Source: Gemmatimonadota bacterium (lineage in GTDB: Bacteria; Gemmatimonadota; Gemmatimonadetes; Longimicrobiales; Gaopeijiaceae). Taken from it: a stretch of DNA of 64,000 nt. The translations under genes and the position numbers were made by a program. Of the stretch, positions 28,543 through 37,300 are shown one piece after another. Positions within the stretch are counted from its first letter, which is position 1; the number at the start of each line of letters is the position of its first letter. The DNA is taken from contig JAUIEJ010000001.1 of the NCBI GenBank assembly GCA_030428885.1, positions 248,001-312,000 on the forward strand, in the 5' to 3' direction. Below the pieces are notes generated by a model. The model did no database searches. It saw nothing but the letters and a program-made list of their open reading frames with translations, and was not told where the DNA came from.

Positions 28543-29313
28543 ATGGACCCCCTTCCGTCGGCCCGCATCGTCGCGGACGTCGCCCTCCCCGGGCCGGTTC
28601 CCCTCTGGACCCATCCCGAGTGGGCCCGTCGCCACCCGTGGCTCGCCCAGGGCATCACGGGTCGGGGGCCGGACGCACCGCCGTTCGATCTGTCCCTCTT
28701 CGGCGACGGCCGGGCCCGGCCGGCCCTGGATCGATGGGATGCCCTTCTGAACGGGGTGGGGGCGGCCTCGGGGGTCCACGCCCGCCAGGTCCATGGAGCC
28801 GCGGTGCGTCATCACGGCCCGGTCCCGCCGGGCCTCTTCGTGGCCGAACCCTGCGACGGACACCTGACTCGGGCCGTGGGACTCCTCCTGGGCGTGACCG
28901 TGGCGGACTGCGTGCCCGTCACCCTGGTCGACCCCGGGACCCGGGCCGCGTCGGTGCTCCACGCCGGGTGGCGGGGGACCGCCGCCGGCATGGTGGCGGC
29001 GGGGGTGGACGCCTTCCGGGATCGGCTCGGCGTGGCGCCGCGCGGGCTGGAGGCTCACCTGGGTCCCGCCATCTGCGGCGCGTGCTACGAGGTCGGGCCC
29101 GAGGTTCACGGGGCGCTGGGTCTCGACGAGCCCTCGGGCCCGACGCCGGTGGACCTGCGGCGGGTGCTGGTGCGGGACCTGGTGCGGTGCGGGGTGGATG
29201 TGGACCGGATCACCGTCTCGTCCTGGTGCACCCGCTGCGGCGATTCGCCGTTCTTCTCCCACCGGGGCGGCGACCCCGAGCGCCAGGTGGCGTGGGCCGC
29301 CCGCCTCCGATGA
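28543..29313 (+). CDS. pgeF: Multicopper polyphenol oxidase/laccase-domain purine nucleosidase (PgeF/YfiH)
   Basis: This 256-residue protein has the family signature residues: HARQVHGAAV, VTVADCVPVTLVDP, VLHAGWRGTAAGMV, GPAICGACYEVGPEV and SSWCTRCGDSPFFSHR. The His and Cys residues form the single zinc/copper site. Family members are described as peptidoglycan-editing factors and as purine nucleoside phosphorylase/adenosine deaminase enzymes. Its TGA overlaps the ATG of the small Cys-rich gene downstream (ATGA). Confidence 0.9.
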   Translation: MDPLPSARIVADVALPGPVPLWTHPEWARRHPWLAQGITGRGPDAPPFDLSLFGDGRARPALDRWDALLNGVGAASGVHARQVHGAAVRHHGPVPPGLFVAEPCDGHLTRAVGLLLGVTVADCVPVTLVDPGTRAASVLHAGWRGTAAGMVAAGVDAFRDRLGVAPRGLEAHLGPAICGACYEVGPEVHGALGLDEPSGPTPVDLRRVLVRDLVRCGVDVDRITVSSWCTRCGDSPFFSHRGGDPERQVAWAARLR

Positions 29314-29528
29314 CGGATCGCTTCGCGGGTCTGTGCGCCGGGTGCCGCCACGTTCGAATCACCGGCAACCGCCGGGGCTCCCGGTTCTACCTCTGCGAAC
29401 GGTCCGTGGACGATCCCGGCTTCCGCCGGTATCCGGTGCTGCCCGTCCTGCGGTGCTCGGGATTCGAGTCCGACAGGAACTCCGACAACACCCGCACCGA
29501 GTCCCCGGGTCGCTCTTCCACCACCTGA
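29310..29528 (+). CDS. Small four-Cys protein (zinc-ribbon-like)
   Basis: This 72-residue protein has Cys9 and Cys12 (CAGC), Cys29 (FYLCE) and Cys49 (LRCSGFE), spaced to form a zinc ribbon. The YPVLPVLRCSGFE block looks conserved among short proteins of Gemmatimonadota and Actinobacteria that I have seen annotated only as hypothetical. ATG 29310 overlaps the pgeF TGA, so it is coupled to pgeF. Its last 142 nt, including the third and fourth Cys, lie antisense to the end of the alpha/beta hydrolase gene. Confidence 0.65.
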   Translation: MTDRFAGLCAGCRHVRITGNRRGSRFYLCERSVDDPGFRRYPVLPVLRCSGFESDRNSDNTRTESPGRSSTT

Positions 29529-30286
29529 TGCCCGCAGGACTCCAGGACCGCCAGGCGGCCCTGGGGGAGTTCCCGGGCCAGGCGGTGGCCCACCGAGAGG
29601 GGGATGACCGGATCCTGACGGCCCCAGAGGCAGAGGGCCGGCACGTCGATCTCCGGGATCCGGGCCACCAGCCGGTCCAGGTCGTCGGGCACGATGGTGC
29701 GGGCGCAGGCGAGAATGGCCCGGCGCCGGTGGCGGTCCCGCATGGGTCGGGCGTAGGCCGCGACCCGTTCCTCCGTGACCGCGTCCTTCTGCACCACGAT
29801 GGCGCTCATGGCCGTCCGGATGAGCCACCGTTTGGGGAGCAGGGTGAACCCCAGGTCGGCCATCCAGCCCAGGCGGGCCAGGTGGACGAAGGGAGGTTCC
29901 CGTTGGGGGTAGGCCGCGCCGGCCACGCTCACGAGGCGAGCCAGTCGCGGGGCCTCGCCCCGTCGGGCCCGATCCAACAGGTCCAGCGCGGCCACGATGG
30001 CCACGCCGCCCCCCAGGGAGTGCCCCACCAGCGTCACGTCGTGGAGGTCCAGATGGAGGATCGTCTCCACCACCGCCGCCGCCAGGCCGCCGGGGGAGTA
30101 GTCTCCGTCCCGGGGTGCGGGAGCCGACCCGAACCCCGGCATGTCGATGCACACGCACGTGTAGTCGGCCGTCAGGTGGGGAAGCCAGGGTCGCCAGTGC
30201 CCGCTGTGGGCCCCGTAGCCGTGGAGGAACACCAGGGGCGGCCCGCTCCCCTCCACCGTCCACGTGGTGGGTGGGCTCGGCGTCAC
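29387..30286 (-). CDS. Alpha/beta hydrolase
   Basis: The gene encodes 299 residues. LVFLHGYGAHSGHWRPWLPH is the oxyanion loop, Ser90 in VGHSLGGG is the nucleophile, the acid is in WGRQDPVIP, and the His is in ESCGHQVVEERP. The substrate is unknown. The GTG start at 30286 overlaps the stop of the ATPase gene (GTGA), so it is the third gene of a YhaO-YhaN-hydrolase unit. About 25 residues beyond the normal fold end (SNPEHRRTG...) are read antisense to the small Cys-rich gene. Confidence 0.87.
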   Translation of the reverse strand: MTPSPPTTWTVEGSGPPLVFLHGYGAHSGHWRPWLPHLTADYTCVCIDMPGFGSAPAPRDGDYSPGGLAAAVVETILHLDLHDVTLVGHSLGGGVAIVAALDLLDRARRGEAPRLARLVSVAGAAYPQREPPFVHLARLGWMADLGFTLLPKRWLIRTAMSAIVVQKDAVTEERVAAYARPMRDRHRRRAILACARTIVPDDLDRLVARIPEIDVPALCLWGRQDPVIPLSVGHRLARELPQGRLAVLESCGHQVVEERPGDSVRVLSEFLSDSNPEHRRTGSTGYRRKPGSSTDRSQR

Positions 30287-32955
30287 GGGCCCTCCAACCG
30301 CCAACGGCTGGCGCCCCGGGCCGCCACCTCGTCGGCCAGGTCGGGGTGACAGGTGAAGAGAAAGACCTGCCGCTCCGCCGCGGTGCGCTCCAGGAGGTCC
30401 AGGCCCCGCCGCCGGCGCTCCGGATCCCAGTTCACCAGCACCTCGTCGAGAAAGAGGGGCAGGCGCGGCCCCCCTTCGTCCAGGTGCCGAACGAGGGCGA
30501 GTCGGAGTGCCAGATAGATCTGCTCGCAGGTCCCGGTGGAGAGGGGCGGACCCACCTCCATGCCCGGGCCTGCAGCGGGCCCGGAGACCCTGAGGGCCCG
30601 GTGCCGCTCCCCGGCGACCTCCAGGCGGTCGTAGCGCCCGCCGGTGAGGATGGCGAGGTGTTCCCCGGCCCGGCGCAGGATGTCGGGCTGATGCAGTTCC
30701 CGGACCTCCTGGTCGGCCTCGTCCACCAGCCGGGCGAGAATCCAGAGACGATCGTGCTCCCGCCGGGCCCGGGCCCGTTCGTTCCGTAGACGGCGGAGTT
30801 CCCCTTCCAGGTCGTCCAGGGACTCCTCTCCGGGGTGCACCGCCGTGGCCGCCTCCAACTCCTTCTCCCGGGCCACCCACCCTTCGATGTCGGCGGTGCG
30901 GGTCTCCACGGCCGTCCGCAGTGCGGCGACGGGATCGGGCTCCGTGAGCCACGGGGCCTCGTCGTCCTCGGCCCGGGCCAGTTCGGCCATCCGACGATCC
31001 AGGTCGGGATGGTCGGCTCGGAGCCGAGCCTCCCGGGCGTCCGCCTCACGGGCCGCTTCCAAACGGCGGGCGGCGGCTTCCGCCCCGGCCCCGGGATCGG
31101 ACGCGTCGAACGTGGCCAGACGATCCAGGAGCGTCCGGAGCTCGGCCTCGGCCCGGGCGAGGCGGCGGGCGGCTTCGTCCATGGACTCCTCCATGCGGGC
31201 CAGACGGGCCCGGGCCCGACGGGCCGCCGCGCCCCGATCCCGGGCCTCCTTGAGCCGCTCCTGGAGGAGCGCCGCATCGGCGGCCGGGCCCGCCCCGCTG
31301 GATCCCAGCGGCTCCAGAGCCCGGGCCTCCGCCTCCACCTCCTCCAGGGCCCGGCGCAGTTCGGTGGCCTCGAGGGCGAGGTCGTCCCGATCCCGGAGCC
31401 AGTGCCGGCACCGCTCCACCCGGGCCGGAAGGTCCGGGTCGTGCTCCTCCGGCAGGCGAACGCCGGCGGACGCCAGGAGCGTCTCCACCCGTTTCCGGGA
31501 TTCCGATTCCGCCGCCACCCCCCGGGCCTCGGCGTCGCGGCGGGCCGTGTCGTCCCGGCGCGCCGAGGCCCGCAGCACCCCGCCCACCCCCGCCATGACC
31601 GCGCCCAGCCCCGCCGCCACCAGCGCCGTGGCCGGCGCCACGCCGTCCAGCGGGGGCACCCCCACGAGGGCCAGGAGGGCGGCGGCCACCACCAGAAGCG
31701 CCAGGCCCAGGAGCACCGCCGCGGCCCGCCCCGCGGTGGGAGGGGTGGGGCCCACGGCGCCGGGTCCGGGCCCCCGGGCCCGGGCGTCGGTCCAGTGGGC
31801 CCACGCCTCGGCCAGGGCCGCCGCGGGCAGGTCCCTCAAGGCCCCGGGGTCGGCGCCCTCCGCCCAGGCGAGTCGTTCGCTCTCCTCTTCGATGCGGCGG
31901 TCCAGGGCCCGGAGGTCCCGGTCCACGCCGGCGAGGCGGGTCCGGGTGTGCTCGGCGCCGGCGACCCGGCCCCGGAAGCCGTCGATTTCGGCCTCCCGCG
32001 CCACCAGGGCCCGGTCGCGGTCGCCGTAGGCGTCCCGGTCCACCGCCAGGACCGCCGCCTCGTCCCGGGCGGCTGCCACCTCCCGACCGAGATCCTCCAC
32101 CCGCTCCCGCCGGCGGCGGAGTTCGGCCACGGGATCGGCGGGGAGGGCGGCCAGGTGCTCCCGAGGGCCGGCCTCGCGCCGGAGCGTGTCCAGGTGGGCC
32201 AGCTCGCGACGGAGCGGCACCAGCACCCTCAGCCGCTCCAACCGCTGCTGGTCCGCCGCCCGGGCCTCTCGAGCCGAGTCCAGCACGCGCCGGAGCTCCG
32301 ACAGCTCGTCCGCGGCCCTCCGCCGGGCTTCGGTGCGTTCCCGCACGTCCGGGCGTCGGCCCGAGACCTCCCGGATGGCTTCGTCGAGCATCCGGACTCG
32401 GGGGCTGCCCCGGCGATCGGGCCGCCAGAGGCTGCGGGCGGCCTCCTCCAGCTCCGCCACCACCTCCCGGGCCGGCCGGAGATCGGTGGCCCCCAGGCGT
32501 CCCAGGATCCGATCCTCCACCGCCGCCCACCCCTCCTCCTTCAGTCCGGCCAGCTCCTGCAGGCCGAGGGCGTACACCTGACGGAAGACCTTCTCGGGGA
32601 CGTGCTGGACGAAGGTGAGGTCCTCGTTGCGGATCGCTTCGGCGTGGCCGTTCCGGGCCAGCGTGCCCGAGGGCGCCGACAGGAGCCGCCGGGTCACCCG
32701 TACCTCGTCGTCGCCCCCCACGCCGATCCACGCGGTACCGCCCAGTTCGGCGCCGGACCAGGGCGCGAAGGGGTGTCGATCCGCCGAGGTGGGGTAGATG
32801 CCGTAGAGCACCGAGCAGAGGAACTCGAAGATGGAGCTCTTCCCGGCCTCGTTCCGACCCTCCACCACCACCAGGCCCCCCAGGGGGTCGGGACCCGAGG
32901 AGTGGTCCTCCAGTCGTCCGAAGGCGGCGATCTCCACCCGGCGGATGCGCATCAT
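30283..32955 (-). CDS. SMC/SbcC-like AAA ATPase (YhaN type)
   Basis: This is an 890-residue ATPase. Walker A is GRNEAGKS at residues 33-40, followed by long Arg/Glu/Ala coiled coils and two hydrophobic helices in the middle (near AAVLLGLALLVVAAALLALVG and TALVAAGLGAVMAGVGGVL). The C-terminal signature is LSTGTCEQIYLALRLALV and Walker B LPLFLDEVLVNWD. This layout, with membrane helices inside the coiled coil, is that of Bacillus YhaN rather than SbcC. With the nuclease-like partner upstream it probably forms a DNA-end-processing complex at the membrane. The ATG overlaps the partner's stop (ATGA). Confidence 0.85.
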   Translation of the reverse strand: MMRIRRVEIAAFGRLEDHSSGPDPLGGLVVVEGRNEAGKSSIFEFLCSVLYGIYPTSADRHPFAPWSGAELGGTAWIGVGGDDEVRVTRRLLSAPSGTLARNGHAEAIRNEDLTFVQHVPEKVFRQVYALGLQELAGLKEEGWAAVEDRILGRLGATDLRPAREVVAELEEAARSLWRPDRRGSPRVRMLDEAIREVSGRRPDVRERTEARRRAADELSELRRVLDSAREARAADQQRLERLRVLVPLRRELAHLDTLRREAGPREHLAALPADPVAELRRRRERVEDLGREVAAARDEAAVLAVDRDAYGDRDRALVAREAEIDGFRGRVAGAEHTRTRLAGVDRDLRALDRRIEEESERLAWAEGADPGALRDLPAAALAEAWAHWTDARARGPGPGAVGPTPPTAGRAAAVLLGLALLVVAAALLALVGVPPLDGVAPATALVAAGLGAVMAGVGGVLRASARRDDTARRDAEARGVAAESESRKRVETLLASAGVRLPEEHDPDLPARVERCRHWLRDRDDLALEATELRRALEEVEAEARALEPLGSSGAGPAADAALLQERLKEARDRGAAARRARARLARMEESMDEAARRLARAEAELRTLLDRLATFDASDPGAGAEAAARRLEAAREADAREARLRADHPDLDRRMAELARAEDDEAPWLTEPDPVAALRTAVETRTADIEGWVAREKELEAATAVHPGEESLDDLEGELRRLRNERARARREHDRLWILARLVDEADQEVRELHQPDILRRAGEHLAILTGGRYDRLEVAGERHRALRVSGPAAGPGMEVGPPLSTGTCEQIYLALRLALVRHLDEGGPRLPLFLDEVLVNWDPERRRRGLDLLERTAAERQVFLFTCHPDLADEVAARGASRWRLEGP

Positions 32956-34190
32956 TCGGGGCGGACCATGCGGGAGACGAGCTCGGCGTCGGCGCCGGCC
33001 AGCAGTTCTTCGAGATACGCCCGGAGGTCGGTGGACCGGGAGTCCCACCCCTGGAGGATCGACTCCAGGTCGCCGGCGTCCCCCTCGCCCCGGCGGAGCG
33101 CCTCCAAACGCTGCAGGGCCAGCCCCAGGGCGTCGTCCCGGTCCCGGTGGAGGTCCACGTCCAGCGGCGCGTGGACGTTGGGAGCCTCCACCACCACGTC
33201 CAGGGCCTGGAGCTCGGCCCCGAGCTCTTCCTCGACGACGCGGCGTTCCTCCGGGTCCCGGAGGGCTCGCCAGAGGGGCGTCCCCCCGGTGAGGCGCACC
33301 CGGATCATCCACTCGGCGCGCACACCCGGCTCGTCGTCGAGGCGGTCGCGCCAGCGCCGAGCCACCGCTCGCACCAGACCGTCGAGGGACGCGATCTCCT
33401 CCAGGCCGCCCACGTCCAGGGTCTCCCACCGCACCGGGCCGAGAGATCGGAATTCCACCCGGGCGGGACGCCCGCCGTCCAACTCCACCACCAGGGCCCC
33501 TCGGGCGCCCGATTCCGCCGGCGTCCGTCCCTGCACGTTCCCCGGATAGTGGATCGCCGGTTCCGCCGACAGCTCCTGGCGTCGGTGGACGTGACCCAGG
33601 GCCCAGTAGTCGAACCCCCGGGAGCGGAGGGCATCCACCGTGGTGGGCGCGTAGCGTTCGTGGTCCTCGGCGCCGTGGGACGATCGAACCTGGGCGTGGA
33701 GGACCGCCACCTCGGGCAGCATGCCGGCGGGTCGGGGAAAGCGTCTGGACAGGTCCGCCGATTCCCGGGACGTGGCGTGTCCCACGGCGGTGATCCACCC
33801 GGCCATGCGGCCCTGACGGTCGTGGACCTGCACCCGGACGGGTTCGGGTCCGTGGGCCACGTGCACCCCCTCGGGCCAGGCGATGCTCCCACGCCGTCCC
33901 GGATCTCGCCCGGGATCGTGGTTGCCCGTGGCGTAGACCACCGTGACCCGCCCCTCCACGAGCCGTCGAAGCTGGTCGACGAGGAACCGCTCCGTCTCGA
34001 ACGACAGGGTGTCACCGTCGAAGAGATCGCCGGCCACCACCACCGCGTCCACCGCCTCGGCCAGGGCCAGATCCACCGCGCCCCGGAACGCGTCCCGCAC
34101 GGCCTCTCGCAGGCGTCGCCGCACCCGAGGCGCACGCCCGGCGAAGGGTGTGTCCAGATGGACGTCGGCGAGGTGGAGGAAACGCATCAT
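32952..34190 (-). CDS. SbcD/YhaO-like metallophosphoesterase
   Basis: This 412-residue protein has the five calcineurin-like phosphoesterase motifs: MRFLHLADVHLDTPF, VVVAGDLFDGD, VYATGNHDPGRDP, AVLHAQ and DYWALGHVHRRQ. A C-terminal helical cap region is present. It pairs with the downstream YhaN-like ATPase as Mre11 pairs with Rad50, so a DNA nuclease role is expected. Start codons at 34190 and 34187 are adjacent. The gene is divergent from the glutamate dehydrogenase gene. Confidence 0.88.
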   Translation of the reverse strand: MMRFLHLADVHLDTPFAGRAPRVRRRLREAVRDAFRGAVDLALAEAVDAVVVAGDLFDGDTLSFETERFLVDQLRRLVEGRVTVVYATGNHDPGRDPGRRGSIAWPEGVHVAHGPEPVRVQVHDRQGRMAGWITAVGHATSRESADLSRRFPRPAGMLPEVAVLHAQVRSSHGAEDHERYAPTTVDALRSRGFDYWALGHVHRRQELSAEPAIHYPGNVQGRTPAESGARGALVVELDGGRPARVEFRSLGPVRWETLDVGGLEEIASLDGLVRAVARRWRDRLDDEPGVRAEWMIRVRLTGGTPLWRALRDPEERRVVEEELGAELQALDVVVEAPNVHAPLDVDLHRDRDDALGLALQRLEALRRGEGDAGDLESILQGWDSRSTDLRAYLEELLAGADAELVSRMVRPE

Positions 34191-34352
34191 GCAACGAAGC
34201 TACCGAACCCCGGGAACGAGGCCAGTGCGGAGCCGTCGGACACGTTTCAGCCGGACTCGAAGTTGCCTATCTTGGTGGGATCCATCCCAAGGGCGGGTCG
34301 GACGCGAGCCACTGCGGGTTCCCCGATGCCGTCGAGGACCGGGCCCTTCCCC

Positions 34353-37300
34353 ATGAGCGACACCACCGAAGCGGCGGTCAAGCGCATCCGCAAGGACTCT
34401 CCCACCGTCGACGCCGTCTGTCGGCAGCTCGAACGGGAGGTCGACCCCGCAGAGGCTCCCCTTCTCGTGGCCTTCGCCGAGATCTTCTTCTCCAAGGCCA
34501 CGCCCGACTTCCTCCACGAACGGAGCACCGACGCCCTGGCCCATCTGGCCCTGGGCGCGTACCGCTTCCTGGAGGCCAGCCGACCCGAGCGGGTCGACGT
34601 CGCGGTGTTCAACCCCGACGTGGATAACGAAGGGTGGTACGCCCCGGTCACGGTGATCCGGACCGACATCTCCGAGCGCCCGTTCGTGGTGGACACCATC
34701 CGGGAGTATCTCCACTCCCAGGACCTCCCCATCGAGCACAACGTCTATCCCGTGCTCCACGTGGAGCGCACCGCCGACGGTGCCATCGCCGCCATCCGGC
34801 CGTCGTCCGAGGGGGGAGCGCGGGAGTCCCTGGTGCACTGCGAGGTGACCCGTGTGGCCGACGAGGCCACCATGGCGTCCCTGAAGGAAGGGCTCGAGCG
34901 CCGTCTCCGGGACGTGCAGCGGGCCACCGACGACTTCCGTCCCATGATCGGTGCCATCGACGCCACGCTCCGGGAGCTGGGGGAGCGGGAGGATGCCGTC
35001 GGCTCGCGACGAGACGAACTCCTGGAGGTCCAGTCGTTCCTGGAATGGCTGAAGGACGAGGCCTTCGTGTTCCTCGGGTACCGGGGATACGACCTGGTGG
35101 AGCGGGACGGGGCGCTGTGCGTGCAGGTGGAGTCGGGTTCGGGACTGGGGATCCTCCGGGACGAGGAGGCGTCGGCGTATGCGGCCCCCGTTCCCCTGGA
35201 GCGGATGGCCGAGGGCATGCAGGAGCTGGTTCTGGAAGGACCCCTCCTCATCATCAGCAAGACCAACGCCGAGGCCACGGTCCATCGCAGGGCCCGGATG
35301 GACTACATCGGCGTGAAGAAGATCGGCCCCGACGGACGCATCGTGGGGGAGCGCCGGTTCGTGGGACTCTTCACCTCCCGGGCGTTCGGCGAGCAGGCCG
35401 AGCGGATCCCCATCCTGCGGGAGAAGCTCCAGACCATCCTCGACCGGGCGGCGGTGGCCGAGGGGTCCCACGACTACAAGGAGATCAACACGATCTTCAA
35501 CTCCATGCCGAAGGAGGAGCTCTTCCTCACCTCGGCAGAGGAGATCGGGCGGGACATCCAGACGGTCCTCACGACCTACCACTCGGAGGGCGTCCGGGTC
35601 ACCCTCCGCAACGACCCGCTCCGGCGGGGCGTGTCGGTCATGGTCATCCTCCCCAAGGAGCGCTTCAGCGCCGAGGCGCGGCGGCGCATCGCCGAGGCCC
35701 TGACCGAAACCTTCCAGGGCGAGGTCCTCAACTATCACCTCGCCCTGGGCGCGGGCGATCAGGCGCGGCTCCACTTCTACGTGGCCGGGACCGCCGACCG
35801 CATCGCCACGGCCGACCCCACGTCTCTCGAAGCCCGGATCCGGGAGCTCATCCGCACGTGGACCGACCGGGTGCGGGAGGGGCTGGAGCGGGTGAGGCCC
35901 GCCGACGAGGCCCGCCGTCTCGCTCGACGATACGGTGAAGCCTTCAGCCCCGAGTACCAGGCGTCGTCCACGCCGGGCACCGCGGTTCGGGACATCCTCG
36001 AACTCGAGGCCATGCGGGCCGACGAGCGGCAGGTGGCGGTGGCGTTCAGCAACCCCGTCAGCGCCGTGGAGGCGGCGGGCGACGAGCCCGTCACCGAGTT
36101 GAAGCTGTACCTTCGGGGGCCGCGTCTGGTGCTCTCCGACTTCATGCCCATCCTGGAGGACTGCGGGCTCCGGGTGGTGGCGGTGAGCCCCTTCGAGGTC
36201 GAGGGCCCCGAGGTCCAGCGGGCGCTCCTGTACACCTTCGCCCTCCAGGACGCCGAGGGCCGCCCCCTGGACGTGGAGGCCGTGGGCACGCTCCTGGGCC
36301 AGACGATCCTGGCGGTTCGGGCGGGGGACGTCACCACCGACACCCTCAACGCCCTCGTGGTGAAGGCCGAGCTGCACTGGCGGGACGTGGACGTCCTGCG
36401 CACCTACGCCGGCTACGCCTTCCAGGCGAGCGCCGTACCGTCCCGGACCTCGGTTCCCGCCGCGCTGGTGAAGTATCCCGATATCGCGTCCCTCCTGGTG
36501 TCGTGGTTCCAGGCGAAGTTCGATCCGGGCGTGGGCTCGGGAATGGACGAACGGGCCTCCCTGGTGTCGGGCCTCCGGGATCGGTTCAACGCGGCCCTCC
36601 GTTCCGTGGAACTGCTGGCCGACGACCGGGCCCTCCGGCGCATCGGGACCCTCATCGACGCCACGGTCCGGACGAACTACTACCGGTGCGGCGGGCGCGT
36701 GCCCACCCGGCGGTCGGGCGGAGTCCCCTACACCTCGCTGAAGTTCTCGTCCGCCGCCCTGGAGTCGATCCAGCGCACCCGGCTGAAGTACGAGGTCTAC
36801 GTTCGGTCGTCTCGCATGGAAGGGGTCCACCTCCGGGGCGCCACCGTGGCCCGGGGCGGAATCCGCTGGAGCGACCGGCCCGACGATTTCCGCACCGAGG
36901 TCCTGGGCCTCGTGAAGACCCAGATGGTGAAGAACGCGGTCATCGTGCCCGGCGGATCCAAGGGGGGCTTCGTGCCCACCCGTCTTCCGGCCGACCCCGA
37001 GGCCCGGGCCGAGGAAGCCAAGGAACAGTACCGGACCCTGATCCGGGGGCTTCTGGACGTGACCGACAACCTCGATTCCGAGGGGGGCAACATTCCCCCG
37101 GAGCACGTGCTGTCCTGGGATGATCCCGATCCGTACCTGGTGGTGGCCGCCGACAAGGGGACGGCGAAGTTCTCCGACGTGGCCAACGCCGTGGCCGGGG
37201 AATACGGGTTCTGGCTCGGAGACGCCTTCGCCTCGGGAGGGTCCCACGGGTACGACCACAAGATCGTGGGCATCACGGCCCGAGGGGGCTGGGAGTGCGT

